DNA from: Guillardia theta CCMP2712
Taxonomy: Eukaryota > Cryptophyceae > Pyrenomonadales > Geminigeraceae
DNA length: 64,000 nucleotides
Direction of reading: 5' to 3'
NCBI RefSeq assembly: GCF_000315625.1
Contig: NW_005434596.1
Coordinates: 88,615 to 152,614, forward strand
Every line of letters begins with the position of its first letter. The first letter of the stretch is position 1. The translations under genes and the position numbers were made by a program. Below, one piece after another: positions 19,843-35,537 of the stretch. Below the pieces are notes generated by a model that saw nothing but the letters and a program-made list of their open reading frames with translations, was not told the DNA's origin and did not search any database.

Positions 19843-22800
19843 ATGCCGCTGGTGATGCGAAAGCCGCGGGGAGGGGCAGGGAGAGAGGAGGAGGACGAGG
19901 AGAGCTGGAAGAAGAGGAGAAAGAGCCAGCTCTACATATCTGATGAAATCATGAGGAAGCACTTCAATGATGTTGGCTCAGAAGACGGGCTGAACACCAG
20001 GGAAGTCCTGATGCTTGCGGACAAGCTATGGGCGACTTTCATGTCAGGATATCCTGCGTTCAGCTACGAGATCAGGAAAGAGATGGTCAAGGAAGTGATC
20101 AGCCTCTCCGAGAAGTCAGAGGACAAGCTGATCAGTTATGAGGTGTTCGCCGAGTTCTTCAGAAATCGCAGGCAAGCCTATCGCGCCTTGCATTTCGATC
20201 TTCATCATATCATTACTTGCATGAGTTCCCCTCAATCTCCTGCCATATCTTGCGATGTACTGTCCTTCTTGTATCAAATCTCTTCTTCATATGTGGATGC
20301 TTGCGGTTTCACCTCCACCTTCCTCCTCCCGTGAGACTGCTCATGTTACGTCCCTTACTTCCCTCCCCAGCCGCCAGTACTGGATTGAGTGCAACGAGCG
20401 GATCGACCAGGCAAGGCCATCATCGCCCGCAGCCAAGCAGCTCATGATGGGCGCGTCTCCTGGCCGTGCCCGGGAGTTGACAGGAGGAGTTGGACTGGAA
20501 CTTGTGCAAGAGGAGTCGACGGGTTACATCCTTATCAACTCAATGTCGCCTTGCGTGCCGCAGAGCACCAAGGTATCGTTTCCCTGGGTCTTGTTGTGTT
20601 TCTTGGCGGTTATACGACATCCTTCATGACTTTTAGTTGTGTTTCGCGTTGTGATGATATGTACTGTAATCTCGTTCACCCTGTTCGTTATTTCTGTACG
20701 ATTTCATCCCAGTTTTGTCCTCGCCACACCATACTGTCTGCAAACAAGATGTAGGGCTGAAATAATGTCTTGCAGAATCTAGTGCATCAAGGAGATCGCA
20801 TCTTGTTCGTGGACGGGGTCGACGTGGCGACTGAATCGCTCTCTCGCATCAAGTCCCGCTTCCTAGGGGAGGTTGGCACAAAGGTTCGAAGGAATGGCTG
20901 AAGGCAACAGCAATCTCGTGACGCGTTCCTGCCGTAGGTTACCCTTATCATCGCCTCGTCCAAGACCGACAAGCAATCTCGTGAAGTACTGCTGGAGAGA
21001 GTCTCGCTCGCGACCCTCTGCAGGCCCGTGGAGTCCCCGGCCGACATGAAGCTCGGTTACTCCCCCATTGCACAGTCGAGTGCCAACGGCTACTCGTCGG
21101 CTATGTCCTCGAGGAGTGCCGGAGGAGCTGAGAACGGAGAAGTTCGCCAGCAGTTGTTCCCTGATCTGTTCACAGCGCCAGGAGATTTCTGCACGAAGAT
21201 CGGAGGGCTTCTTGAATCCTCTCACGCATCCAGCCAGAGGGAACAGGAATCTGCATCCGTGCCCGGGAAAGTGAGCTCCACAAGTCGGAGAGGTCAGCAA
21301 CAACTTGCGGCCGAGCAAGGAGCAGGAGAGCAGGCAACTCGTGGGGCAGAAGCTGAAGATGTGGGGAGTGCGGAGACGAACCATAGCGACGTGAAGAGCA
21401 AGAAGGGAGGCGTCAGGCTTGCTCACAAGACGCCGTTGTTAGAAGCGACATCAGCGATCGAGAAGCTGGGCGACATGATCTCCAAGTCGATATCAGAGCA
21501 AGACAAGAAGGAGCAGCAGGATGTGCGAGACGCGCAGGCTGCCAACAGCTCGCACGAGCTTGAGAGGAGGCCGTTGGTGCACGAAATTAGGACGAGCCAG
21601 GACGGGCGGCTCCCTGCGCACCTGTACTCGGAGAATCCCAACGCCATCGACCCGGTCAAGTCTGCCTCAGGAGTTTTCCTCTCTGTTGGCGACTTCCTGA
21701 TGAAGAAGACCCCAGAGAAGGAGAAACCGGCGAAACCTCTCCAACCCCCTCCATCTCAGAGAGATGCCGAGACTCCTGAAAAGACCTCCTCTGTGGCGAT
21801 GGGCAAAGACCTGACCAACACGCTCATGCTCGTCCTGGACCCCTCGCTCCATGCTCGGTCAAGCCAGGTCCCTTGGCTCCCCGAATGATTCTTCAAGTTG
21901 AGTTGTTGCAGAATGTCAAGAAGGACGGGGAGCTGACGCAGAGAGATAGCGTTCCTTCAGAAGCCGGGGTCAGTGAGGAAGAGGGAGGGAGGGAGTTGGG
22001 GAGGGAGGGAGGGAGGGAGGGACAAGATGCTGAAAAGTGGGGCGAGTAAAGGAATCGACTAATAGAGGATGACGTTTCTTGTCTTGTGCAGGTTGGGTTG
22101 ATCCTGAAGAACATGGGGAAGGGATGCGCCGTGCAGCGCCTGCTGAATGGTGGGGCTGCTGCAAGATCCGGGGATGTGCAGATAGGAGACAGAATGTCGG
22201 TGGGAGAGGAAGCGATTACTGGTCCCTTACTTGCTACTTAACAGTGTGGCGGTAGACGGAGAGAACGTGGAGGATTTGGGGGGGAAAGAAGTCTCGTGGA
22301 AGCTGTGGGGGAAGACCGGGACAACGGTGATGGGAGAAGGAAGGGTGAGGGGAGGATGACGATGGCGCAGGTCAATGTTTCCATCCAGCGCGACAAGGCA
22401 TGGTGGAGCGTGATGGTAATTCGATGACATGAGGAGGGAGGGGTGAGGGAAGGAGCAAGCAGAGATTCTAGTGTGGATGGAAATACGATGACAGCGCAGG
22501 GGCAGAAATGACTTTTTATTTTGCAGCCTGTCCGCTTCAATGTTGTCCTCAAGCGATTGTACCACGAGAACGAAGTCAAACCGTCGGACACAGAGCTGGA
22601 CGAGGAGGAGGTTGCGGCGATCCGGAGGGAGGCACTCAAGATGGATTCAAGGCTGGTGGAGGCCACTCCGACCAAGATCGTCAGGAACATGTTCGCGCAA
22701 GCAGATCGTGCGCCAGCTGCGCGAAAGGAGGAGGAGATGCGGCAGACTGAGAGCAGAGGTTTCTTTCCTCTCCTCCCTTCCGCTGGTGCAAGTTTGAGAG

Positions 22801-22988
22801 AAGCAGCAGGGAACTCGACGCCCCCCGAGAACGCGCGGGGAAGGCCAGCCAACGTCCCCACGACGACTCCTCCTGCCTTGTCTTTCAACTCGAGGGAGTC
22901 GACTCCGACCAGCGCTCGGTCAGCCTCGTCCTCGTCCTCCCTTCCATTATCCTGCTCCTTCTCTTGCTCTTGCTCCTCTATTCTCTAG
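19843..22988 (+). CDS. Multi-exon PDZ-domain scaffold protein
   Basis: PDZ domains bind C-terminal peptides and assemble signalling complexes. Exon 1 (19843-20171) encodes a basic/acidic start and a helical segment (GLNTREVLMLADKLWATF) that is EF-hand-like in spacing. It ends at RNR with a GC donor (AG|GCAAGC). Exon 2 starts at 20371. A PDZ core spans exons 20371-20572, 20776-20883 and 20938-21867: GGVGLELVQE, YILINSMSP, NLVHQGDRILFVDGVDV, VTLIIASSK. A long Ser/Gln/Lys-rich linker follows. A second PDZ core lies at 21912-22500: GLILKNMGKGCAVQRLL, GAAARSGDVQIGDRM, VAVDGENVEDL. The last exon (about 22527-22988) starts VRFNVVLKRLYHENE and ends in a Ser/Cys low-complexity tail. The join near 22199/22245 does not close phase, so that boundary is uncertain. 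Confidence 0.72.
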
Positions 22989-23396
22989 AAGGCCTCGTCG
23001 TGCTCGAGCTCGTTCTCATCCTTATCCTCGTCCTCCTCGTCCAATGCTGCGACCTTGCGAGCCTGACAGGGTTGTAGGAGGGCTGGTGTTGGATTGGCCC
23101 TTGGGAATCCTTCGGATGACCCGGACGAGGTTGTCGTGGTCGCGGTAGTCTTCCTCCTCCTGAGAAAGTCCGACCATAACGAGCTTGCAGATTCATCCTC
23201 AGTCACCTGCTGCTGAGTGTGGTTTGATCTCCCCCGGAGACAAGCTGGTAGGAGGAGGAGGGGGCTCGCGATGATGATGGAGATGACGACGATGATGACG
23301 AGGAAGAAATTGATGATGGAGATGATGATGGAGATGATGATGATGGGGATGATGATGATGATGATGATGATGACGACGACGACGACGACGACGATA

Positions 23397-23433
<37 letters not shown>

Positions 23434-23832
23434 CGACGACGACGACGATGATGGTGTGAGCGGAGGATCAATGGAGCTGACACCTCAACGTAGATCGCAG
23501 TTGGAGGAACCCAATGCTTGCATTTAGACTTCGACGTGATCGGTATTGACTTTCCTTTCCTCCTCCTTCACAATCCTCGTACTCTCGGCACCTCTAGCAC
23601 GGTCTCCTGGCTTTCGCTCTACCACTGCCCGCCTTGTTTCTCCTCCGACCTCTGATCTGTGAGCAGGGAGTTTAATCAGCGGCGAACCTGAAAGTCTCGT
23701 CAGCCTCACTCTATGGTCCTCTTCATATCCTCTCTCCTCCCCATCCCCCTCCTCCTTCTCCTTCCCCGTCTTGCTCTGCCCTCTCGACTGTTCGTCCCTC
23801 CCTCCCTTGCTGGGTTTGCCTCCCCCTGACAT
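22985..23832 (-). CDS. Small charged protein with acidic C-terminus, tentative
   Basis: A Gly/Lys/Glu-rich first part begins MSGGGKPSKGGRDEQ (23832) and continues to about 23553. A second part (about 23198-22985) reads VTEDESASSLWSDFLRRRK and ends with the acidic tail DEEDEDKDENELEHDEAF. They would be joined across an intron holding a (GAT)n array; the donor (AAA|GTCAAT) is weak. An alternative upstream start at 23909 (MPYVCSLKIRRFKL) belongs to another frame. I recognise no family. Its stop overlaps the stop of the convergent PDZ gene inside the palindrome TCTAGA. Confidence 0.42.
23266..23455. repeat. (GAT)n/(GAC)n trinucleotide array
   Basis: Long imperfect GATGATGAT...GACGACGAC array. 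The Met- or His-rich frames over it are artefacts. Confidence 0.95.
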
Positions 23833-24105
23833 TCCGCAAGCAACGACAAGGCTGGATCGTACTCTGTGAGCTTGAAGCGACGGATCTTGAGGGAGCAAAC
23901 GTAGGGCATGTAGAGTAGAGAAGAGGAAATGATGGTATTTCAGGCCGAGACTGGAGGCAGCGGGGAAGATGGGAGGTGTCAAGGAGGCGGAGACGAGCGA
24001 CAGATCTCTCAATGGGAAGGAGGAGGAGGAAGCAGAAAGAAAAAAGCCTCCCTCGCAGGTAATTCTCTTGAGAGAGGAGAGAAGAGGAGAGGAGTGTGAA
24101 AGGCC

Positions 24106-24907
24106 ATGCAGGGGGGGATCGGGTTAGCGATCGCACTAACCTCCGACAACAAGATCGTGGTGAGTTTTCCTCTTCGTTCCAACGCTCTCTCCCCTCTCTT
24201 CTTTTTTAGTTTCTCCTCCTCTGAGTCTTTTCGCCTACCATCTTCACCTCTTCGTGACTTGCCGATTCCTGGCCTGCTATCATTCTCCCGACCCTTCTCC
24301 TCCTCCTCCTCCCTCACCTTGTAGTCAGGTTGCAGACGTCAAGCCCGATTCCTCGGCAGGACGAGCAGACCCGCCGATCAAAGTCGGAGACGAGATCTTG
24401 AAGTGAGGGAGCGGAGAGAGGAGGGGAGACGAGGAGGCGAGGAGAGGAAGAGTGGGGGAGGAGGAGGAGGAGAGGAAAAGGAGGAGGGGGAGGAGTGAGG
24501 GGAGGAGGGGATGACAGCAGGGGCATGGAAGGAGCAGGGGAGCTGACGCAGAGTGCAGGATCGGAGGGGTTGATATTGGGACGTCATTGAGTCTTGTCTA
24601 CCGACTGATTGCAGGTGAGGAAAGTCAAGGAGAAGTAAGGAGCGAGGGAGCGAGGGAAAGGAGAGAGGGAGGGAGGGAGAGGGAGAGGGAGAGAGAGAAA
24701 GAGGGAGAGGAGGAGGAGTGGGGTGTTGGTCGCTATGAGTTGTTCGAAGTCTGATTCTTCTGCTTCAGACAAGGAGGACAGCTTCGTGACCTTCAACAAC
24801 AGGAGAGCTTCCGATGGCTCCTTGTACAAGTATCGCTCCTCCTGCCTCCCCCTTCCCGGCACTGACGATCATGCAGGGTCAAGGTTTTCTCATGGAAGAG
24901 GAAGTGA
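24106..24907 (+). CDS. Small PDZ-domain protein or PDZ gene 3' part
   Basis: Five exons close phase: 24106-24159, 24329-24402, 24559-24614, 24769-24823, 24877-24907, giving 89 residues. They make one compact PDZ fold: the carboxylate-binding-like loop GGIGLAIALTSDNKIV, VADVKPDSSAG, the GDEILKIGGVDIGTS core strand and helix LSLVYRLIAG, then SFVTFNNRRASDG and a basic end VKVFSWKRK. The ATG at 24106 lies directly on the binding loop, so an upstream exon is likely missing. It could be a 3' part of the preceding PDZ gene if the minus-strand gene between them is not real. Introns are 56-169 bp and pyrimidine- or purine-rich. Confidence 0.66.
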
Positions 24908-25189
24908 GTTTTTCCTGCCTGTCTCCTCTGACCGGTAAAACACACCTTCACCAACTTCTCTGCCTCCTTCGGTGTGAGAGGAGGATGGGAGGAGGGTGGT
25001 TGAGCCGCAGCAGAAGGAGCATGAAGTCGGAGGGCAGGAGGGCAGGGGACAGAGTTCAGCTGGGGGGGGGGGACAAAAAACGAATTCAAAATTTCTTAGA
25101 TTGACAATATTCAAAGTGTTGGAGGAGAAGGTCAGGAAGGGAGGGGAGGAGGCAGGGAGCTAGCAGCAGTCACCATGTTCCTTCCCCCC

Positions 25190-26471
25190 TCACCTCCTCC
25201 TCCTTATCTCCGCCAGGAGCGCGAAGTGATCAGACGGGTAAGACCAGCTCGGGAGCCTCTCGGGCCCCACCTCCCCCTCGTCCGGCAGCTCCAGGACCCG
25301 GGTGGCCTCCAGCTCCCCAGTCATGAAGATGTAGTCGATGGTGTGTTTGGCCTCTACCTCTCCCCGTAGCTTCCACGTCGTGAAGGGGGGCTCCTCCCCC
25401 ATGACCTCCTCGTACGCGCTGGAGAGTCCCAGAGGATGCTTCCTAGCCGCCTCGTACGCCAAGGCGGGGTAGCTCGCCAGACCGTTGGACTTGGGGGCCG
25501 CGTTCATGTCCATGGCAAGGAGGCAGGGGGAGCGCTTGCTGAGCAGGCGGTCGAGCAGCTGCTGGATCTGCTGACATCGGACTTTCTCTCCCTCCTCGCT
25601 CTTCTTCGCGTGCAGGTGGGTCACGGCGAACCAGAAAGGAGTTACCCCCTCCTGCTCGAACTCTGCGAGGATCGCGACCTGTCGGACGCGTCATGTGAGC
25701 CTTGGATTCCTCCTCTCCCTCCACCCCCGCCCTTCCATCCCCACTCGCTCCTCCTCCTCCTCCCATCACTTCATCAATTTGTCCTCACTCCCTCAAACGT
25801 CTTCTGCCTGCCTTCAGCCCCCTCCTCCCCCTCCTCTCCCCCTCCTCTCCCCCTTCCTCAACGTGCTCCTGCCTCACCTGGTTGGTTTTCATCGGGTTCT
25901 TGTCATGGCCGAGGACCTCGTAGTTGACCATCTCGCTCTCCTTCAACTTCACCGTCTCTCTCCGCCAGAACAGCGCACAGCCATCCTGCAGGCTCGGGTC
26001 CATGCTCCTCCTGCATGGCGAGTCGGGCTTCGGCAAGAAGATCCCGTCATATCCCATCCTCCCCAGCACGGGTTCGAACCAGTCATGGAAGTGATCCACT
26101 TCCTGGAGCGCCACGATATCCGGCTGAACGCCATGCCGCATGATCTCGTCGACAAGCTTCTGCCGGCGATGCTCCCATGCCAGGCACACCGGCGACGACA
26201 TGCAGAAGCCGCCCTTGTTGACGTCCATGCCGCTCAAGCCATCCGCCAGCACGTTGAACTGAGCCACTACCAAGCTCTTCCCTCCGCTCTCTGTTTCTCT
26301 GCTCCTCCACTCCCGCCTGAAGAAACTCGCGCTGCTCTCACCCGACATGTTGCTATGCAGCATCCTACGTGTCGAGCCGCCTCGGCCAGTCAGACCCCAC
26401 GACCCTGATAAGATGGACAAGAAAGTGATGCGGAAGCAATGGTGCATTACTTGAATGCCAACGACATCCAA
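25190..26471 (-). CDS. Nocturnin/CCR4-like EEP-family phosphoesterase
   Basis: The endonuclease/exonuclease/phosphatase family includes CCR4 deadenylases, Angel and nocturnin (NADPH 2'-phosphatase). Two exons, 26471-25878 and 25678-25190, join in phase, giving 360 residues from the first Met or 324 from Met37 (MLHSNMSGES). Catalytic landmarks occur in order: VVAQFNVLADGL (Asn), IVALQEVDHF (Mg-binding Glu), FAVTHLHAKKSEEGEKVR, LLAMDMNAAP (Asp/Asn), KHTIDYIFMTGEL and YPSDHFALLAEI (SDH). The length and the WEHRRQKLVDEI segment fit nocturnin/Angel rather than full CCR4, as there is no leucine-rich domain. The first 36 residues are Arg/Ser-containing and could be a mitochondrial presequence. Deadenylase versus NADPH phosphatase cannot be told from sequence. 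Confidence 0.9.
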
Positions 26472-27384
26472 GCATGCAGCGCAGAAGAGGCGAGACGGCG
26501 AATGAAGATCTGACCACCAGGTGCCAGTTAGAGAGAGATACTAGACCTGATATGATCGACAACACTCTACAAGTATAAGGACCCTTCCTCTCCCCCCTTC
26601 AACCCTCTTCTTCACCCCCTCGAAGTTTCGCACTGAGTGATACCCTGATCACAAATCGGACAAGAACAATCGTCTCACGTGAAAGATAGTTCCTAACGAA
26701 AGTTTTCATCTCAATCCCATCATCGCTTCTGCATTATCTCCCTTATCTTCCTCCCTGGCTGTTCTCCATCCCTTGCACTTTTCATGCGTTCTCCTAACTC
26801 CCCTGCCCGCTCCTCCTCCTCCATTCCCATCAGTCGCATCCTTTGGTTTGATCCGACTTAACCACCACCCCCTACCCCTGACTTTCGAACCCTACTCCTT
26901 ATCCTTAACCACCCTACCTACAAGAAATCAACAATTACCGCCTGAAAGTTGGGCAATTGCACCGGTATATTTAATCACGGGTACTTTCATGACCCCTTGT
27001 TAGCCTACCCAACTCACCCCCACCCCCCCCGCTACAGTGCATCATCACCATGGCCGAAGGGATTTTTAGGAGGATCAGGAGGGGGAGGGGAGAGGGAGGT
27101 GGAAGGGGGCATTACGAGGAGTAGGAGTAGTAGTAGTAGTAGGAGGAGGAGGAGAAGGAGGAGGACCAGCAGTAGGAGACGCAGGATAGGAGAAGGGCAG
27201 GGCAGGAAGAAGTTAGACGAACAAGAGGAGAAGGAGGAAGAAGACACATTCCAGGGAGGGTGCTGGGAACTTGGCCCATGGTCGAGATCAGTGTAAAGGA
27301 AAGGGCAGAAGCGTGGCTTGCATTCATTCCTGTACCATCCCCACTGCTCACTCCTACAGGTTCTCTGCAGACTCTCTCCTTGCC
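26472..27384. promoter_or_regulatory. Divergent spacer with ACCCC/GGGGT promoter-like motifs
   Basis: Between the EEP gene (-) and ALG7 (+). Around 26862-27030 are ACCACCCCCTACCCCTGAC, GAACCCTACTCC, TAACCACCCTACC, ACGGGTACTTTCATGACCCC and ACTCACCCCCACCCCCCCC. From about 27060 to 27260 the sequence is (GGA/GTA)-rich repeat. No gene is supported; the repeat-derived frames are discounted. Confidence 0.45.
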
Positions 27385-31424
<4,040 letters not shown>

Positions 31425-32162
31425 ACCCCTCCTCCCTCCTCCTTGCCATCCATTCCCCAGCCCCGCATTCTATCATAAGCCTAACTTCGTCCTTCTCACC
31501 TGCTGTATAGTCCCCTTCCTCCTCCTCCTCCTCCTCCTCCCCCTCCTCGTTCTCCTCCTCGCCCTCCAGCAGCAGCAGCTAGAAAGCTCTAGTTCCATTG
31601 TGGAAGTGTCGGAAAGCTCCTTCTCCGCCAGTCGACACGATCTGCTCTGACTCTCTCCAGCAGCCTGTGCTCCCGCACGAGCTCCTTGCTCGCAGCTGCT
31701 CATCACGTCAGAGGAGCACAAGGGGAATGAGATGGATGTCGGGCGGTTGGCGCAAAGAGGGAGAGGGGCAGGAGGAAGAGGAAAAAGCGGAGGAGGAGGA
31801 GAAGGAGGAGGAGGAGGAGAAGGAGGAGGAGGAGGAGGAGGAGGAGGAGGAGGAGGAGGAGGAGGAGGAGGAGGAGGAGGAGGAGGAGGAGGAGGAGGAG
31901 GAGGAGAACAAGGAGAGGGAGAGGGACGAGAAAGAGTAAGAGGAGGAAGTATTGGAAATTTCGCCCTAATCTCATCACCTCCTTATAGGCTCTTGATTGT
32001 TCGGATGGTAATAGACGTACCTGGTTCACCGGTCATGGGGAACGAGGTTGGAGTACGAAACAACCACAACAAGAACGATCGATACAGCAAAGAACAACTT
32101 CGAGACGGGGAAGAACAACTTCGAGACGGGGAAGAATATTCTTAGGAAGCACAAAAACTTTC
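31425..32162. other. 3' flank of ALG7 and purine microsatellite, no gene
   Basis: Holds a (GAG)n array at about 31793-31905 and pyrimidine-rich sequence around 31510-31560. Poly-Gly, poly-Glu, poly-Ser and poly-Leu frames here come from the array. A short tandem duplication GAACAACTTCGAGACGGG lies near 32094-32135. Confidence 0.5.
31793..31905. repeat. (GAG)n trinucleotide array
   Basis: Nearly uninterrupted GGAGGAGGA over more than 100 bp. Confidence 0.95.
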
Positions 32163-34519
32163 TCACAAGTGTCCATCGATCAACTTCGTTTGCAAAGGGA
32201 GGTCAGACGCGATCTTGCTGTGGGTCGGGAACAGCGACATCAGCCCTGGCAGCATGTCAGGACCTGCGACGAGGCGGCAGATGCCAAGCCACTTGGTGCC
32301 GTGCCATCGTTCAAGATGTAAGCAAAGAGATCGAACTTTGGTAGTTTGGAGAACAACATCTCCTGCAGTCACAGCAAAGGATCACATCTGAGAACCACGA
32401 AGCCAGTCATCACCTGAATCAAACTTGCTTCTGATCCTCTCATTGCACCGGAGAGGCAGACAGCAACTTTCGCATCATCCTCATCCGCTCCCGCTCTCGG
32501 CATCTTCTCTCCTCCAGTCTCTCCTCCTTTCTCTCTTCCAGTCTCTCCACTCTCTTCCCTTCCCTTGGAGTCGCTGACAGACATCTTGGCACCTGCTTGC
32601 TTCAACAGCTTTAGGATTTACGTCAGTTCACGAGAGCCATTCTCAGCTCCATCTCCTACTCTCGTCCATTCGTCCACGAGCACGTTGGGCTCAGGCGGCA
32701 GCATTGCGAGCAGCGAGCGCAGAGACGGAACAGAGTCAAGCTCTTGCTCCTGTACCGACCAGCTCACAGACTCCTTACACCTCTTCCTCCCCCTTCCTAC
32801 CAATCTTCTCTCCGCCGCATGCGCGTCTGCTCCTTCCTCCTACGGTGCCATCAGCTCCCCAGCCTCCATTCGCCCTTCGCTCCTCCCCTCCCCGACCTTG
32901 CGAGCAGCTATGGAGGCGATTCGCTCCTGCAGGCTTGTTCTGGCCATGGAAATCACCCTGCCGCAAGGCTGAGAAGCGGGGAGGGAGAGAAGCAGCATCC
33001 TTCACTTGCGCATGTCCAGGTGTGGGCTCTCTTCCTCTCCCATCACAAACACGTCCACGTCCAGGTTCGTGACACCGCTCACCCAGGAGCTCCTCGGGCC
33101 TGCCACCCCCTCCGTTCCCCCTCCCTCCCTTACGCTGAAGCGCAGCACCTGAAGTCCAGACTGGTCTATCGCGATGCCAGCGAACTTGGCCATGTTCCAG
33201 GACAACATGCTCTCAGCTGGACCCCCCGGGAGTATGTGAGAGCCGCAAACTGACGAGCTGAGAAATTTCTCCCTGTCATCCATGAGCAACGCCGCGACGA
33301 TCTCCACCCCAGTGAAGTTTGGCACGATGACGTCGGCACCTGCAAGTGTATGCTCACATTGCAGGACCAGCACCTCCCTCGAACCACCTTGAGGCAGCAG
33401 GGGGAACAGGAGGACCCAGGGCTGCTGTAGCATCTCCTTCCCCTTCACCGCTCCCCATCTATCAACATCTCAGATTCCGGAAGTCGCCGAGCAGCAGGGG
33501 AGCAAGCGCGCTTACGGGCTTCTGACCATCTGCAGACGGACACCAAACATCGTCACAGACACCTGGAAGATCTGTGAGCAGGAGGAGGCTGAGGAGGCTG
33601 CAGCGGCTCAGACTTGATCGGTCGCACATAGGGATCCGAAGGAGGAAAGCCAGGTTACCCTGATGTCTCCTACAAGCATGAAGCTGGTCAGCTCACGCCA
33701 GCGTCGACTCACCGGCTACCTTGACCATCAGGAGGGATCATAGAGACTTCGTTCACTCCTACCTCCACCATCTCCGTCCTCACAACCTCGTCGTTCATAC
33801 GCACTATCACGTGACCCCACCCGCACTCGGCCTGGTGCATGGGCCCAGTCAGCTTCAGCACCATCTCCCAACCTCTAGCACCGAGGATTCGAAGTGATCT
33901 CCCTCCCTCACTCCAGCCTCATAGGTAACTACGAGGGGCTTCGGCGGCTCAAACTCTCCCCGCAATAACAAGAACCCATCCGTCGGGCTCGAGATGCGGA
34001 CAAACTCGGCCCTTCCCCTGTGTTGCTCGGCCTGCCTGCTGAGGTCTGGTTGAGCCATGCAGGAGCGCATCATCGCAGTGACGTGAAGAGCAAGCCATAA
34101 AGCAGCATCCCTCCTCCTCCTCCTCCTCTCTCTCGTCATCCTCATCCCAAACGTTACCAGTCTGCTGCCATATCTCCAGCCATATCTCCTCCCCGACAGT
34201 GGACCCCTCATCCCCTATCATAACTTTCCGACTCTCAAACCTGTCTCCAACCACTCCGACAGACTCTCCGATCCGATCAGCAGACCGTACCGTCTCAGGG
34301 CCAGACTCAGGCTCGTCCCTGTCTCGGCACTCACTGCCGCAGTCTTCCCCCCGGCCCCTCCGAGCCTGAGTAAAAGTGTCCTCGATTCTCCTGATTGTTC
34401 TCGTACGTGCGGCAAGCGGCAAAGACCCTTAACTTCGTAATTAGCAAATCTGCATATTCCAAAGCTGCTCGTGTGTCAAAAGCTCGCCGAACATCACTAG
34501 CAATGATTTGCAAGGTCAT
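32163..34519 (-). CDS. Unrecognised multi-exon gene, structure tentative
   Basis: Several coding-like segments follow each other on the minus strand. A start MTLQIIASDVRRAFDTRAAL lies at 34519. An acidic part (about 34380-34130) contains GEEIWLEIWQQTGNVWDED. About 34110-33870 reads AMMRSCMAQPDLSRQAEQ and VRISSPTDGFLLLRGEFEP. About 33865-33725 has LTGPMHQAECGWGHVIVRM. About 33340-33002 has GADVIVPNFTGVEIVAALL and GVTNLDVDVFVMGEEE. About 32960-32620 contains SLQERIASIAARKV. The last exon (to 32163) has KVRSLCLHLERWHGTKWLG and ends KLIDGHL. I do not recognise the family and could not close every splice phase, so exon limits are approximate. Transcription is convergent with ALG7. The start lies 983 bp downstream of the NmrA copy A start on the same strand, and 67 bp beyond that gene's stop. 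Confidence 0.5.
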
Positions 34520-34586
34520 CTTTTAATCGAGTGCACTATTGAGCCTAAACCACCAAGCGGTCATCCCTCAGTCTCCTCGCCCCCCT

Positions 34587-35537
34587 TCACACCCGCTGCA
34601 GCAGCACCTCCTTGTGCTCCATGATCCAGTCCCTCAGCGGTACCCCCCTCGGCAAGTACTTCTTCACGTCCTCCGACGACCGCAGGCTGCAGAACTCCTT
34701 GTTGTAGTCGCTGTTGAGCTGGAACATGTTGGCCAGGTCGTCGGCCCCGGGGAAGGGGAGCTTGGCGTACTCGTCGCGAGAGACCATGTTGTACCTGACC
34801 TCGATCCCCAGGGTCTCCGTGAAGAGCTTCGCCACCTCCTCCATCGTCATGGTCTGGCTCGACACCCCGAGGGTCTTGCCCATGGTGCTCTTGTCCTTGA
34901 AGACGGCGGCGGCGAAGCGCCCGATGTCCTCGACGTCGTTCATGGGGAAGGGCTCTGTGCCCAGAGGGAAGGTGATGACGGCGGGCTGGTCGGGGACGTA
35001 TCGCTTGGGGCCCATGCCGAAGTCGATGAAGTTGCTGTAGAAGAAGCTGGTGTAGATGCCTGTGGCGGGGATGCCTTGCGCCCTCATCCACTCCAGCCCC
35101 TCGCCCTTCATGTCGTAGTGAGGCACGTAGAGGCCCTTGAGCTTGGGCAGGGGGTTGTCCTCCTTGACGATCTTCCTCGTGTCCTCCAGCGCTGAGAACA
35201 CCACATGCTCCACTCCCGCGGCCTTGCAGGCGTTGCCGAGGTTCTTGATGTGCTGCAGCTCTACCAAAGGGTCCATGCCGCAGCTGGCCCAGTAGTCGGT
35301 GACGAGGAACGCCCCGTAGCACCCCTGGAAGGCAGCACGCAGAGACCCCTCGTCCGCCATGTCGGCCTTGACCATCTTGATCTTGAGCTGGTCGGCGAGG
35401 GTCTTGGCGCGCTCGCTCTGGGGGTCGCGGGTGACGCCGAGGACGTCGTAGGTGCCGTCTTGGAGGAGGGCACGAGCGACGGCTCCGCCTTGACGGCCGG
35501 TGATACCAGTGACGGCGATGAGAAGCTTGGAGGACAT
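34587..35537 (-). CDS. NmrA-like NAD(P)-binding protein, copy A (inverted)
   Basis: Atypical short-chain dehydrogenase of the NmrA/HSCARG type, thought to sense the NADP(H) state rather than act as a redox enzyme. The intronless frame has 316 residues from MSSKLLIAVTG, the start shared with the other copies; the longer frame to 35693 is not conserved in them. The Rossmann glycine motif is VTGITGRQGGAVARALL (about 8-24). YGAFLVTDYW, EHVVFSALEDTRKIV and GLEWMRAQGIPATGIYTSFFYSNF follow the family pattern. It lies opposite to copies B-D and is nearly identical to them in protein sequence, matching copy D at the DLANMFQLN segment. Its 5' flank is unrelated to those of C and D, so only the gene body was duplicated or converted. 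Confidence 0.9.
   Translation of the reverse strand: MSSKLLIAVTGITGRQGGAVARALLQDGTYDVLGVTRDPQSERAKTLADQLKIKMVKADMADEGSLRAAFQGCYGAFLVTDYWASCGMDPLVELQHIKNLGNACKAAGVEHVVFSALEDTRKIVKEDNPLPKLKGLYVPHYDMKGEGLEWMRAQGIPATGIYTSFFYSNFIDFGMGPKRYVPDQPAVITFPLGTEPFPMNDVEDIGRFAAAVFKDKSTMGKTLGVSSQTMTMEEVAKLFTETLGIEVRYNMVSRDEYAKLPFPGADDLANMFQLNSDYNKEFCSLRSSEDVKKYLPRGVPLRDWIMEHKEVLLQRV

Noticed and set aside
25436-26408. Plus-strand frames over the EEP gene
   Set aside because: Antisense shadows; the minus-strand frame has all catalytic motifs.
32565-32972. Plus-strand Ser-rich 135-aa frame
   Set aside because: It is antisense to a coding-like minus-strand segment, with no start context or splice support.
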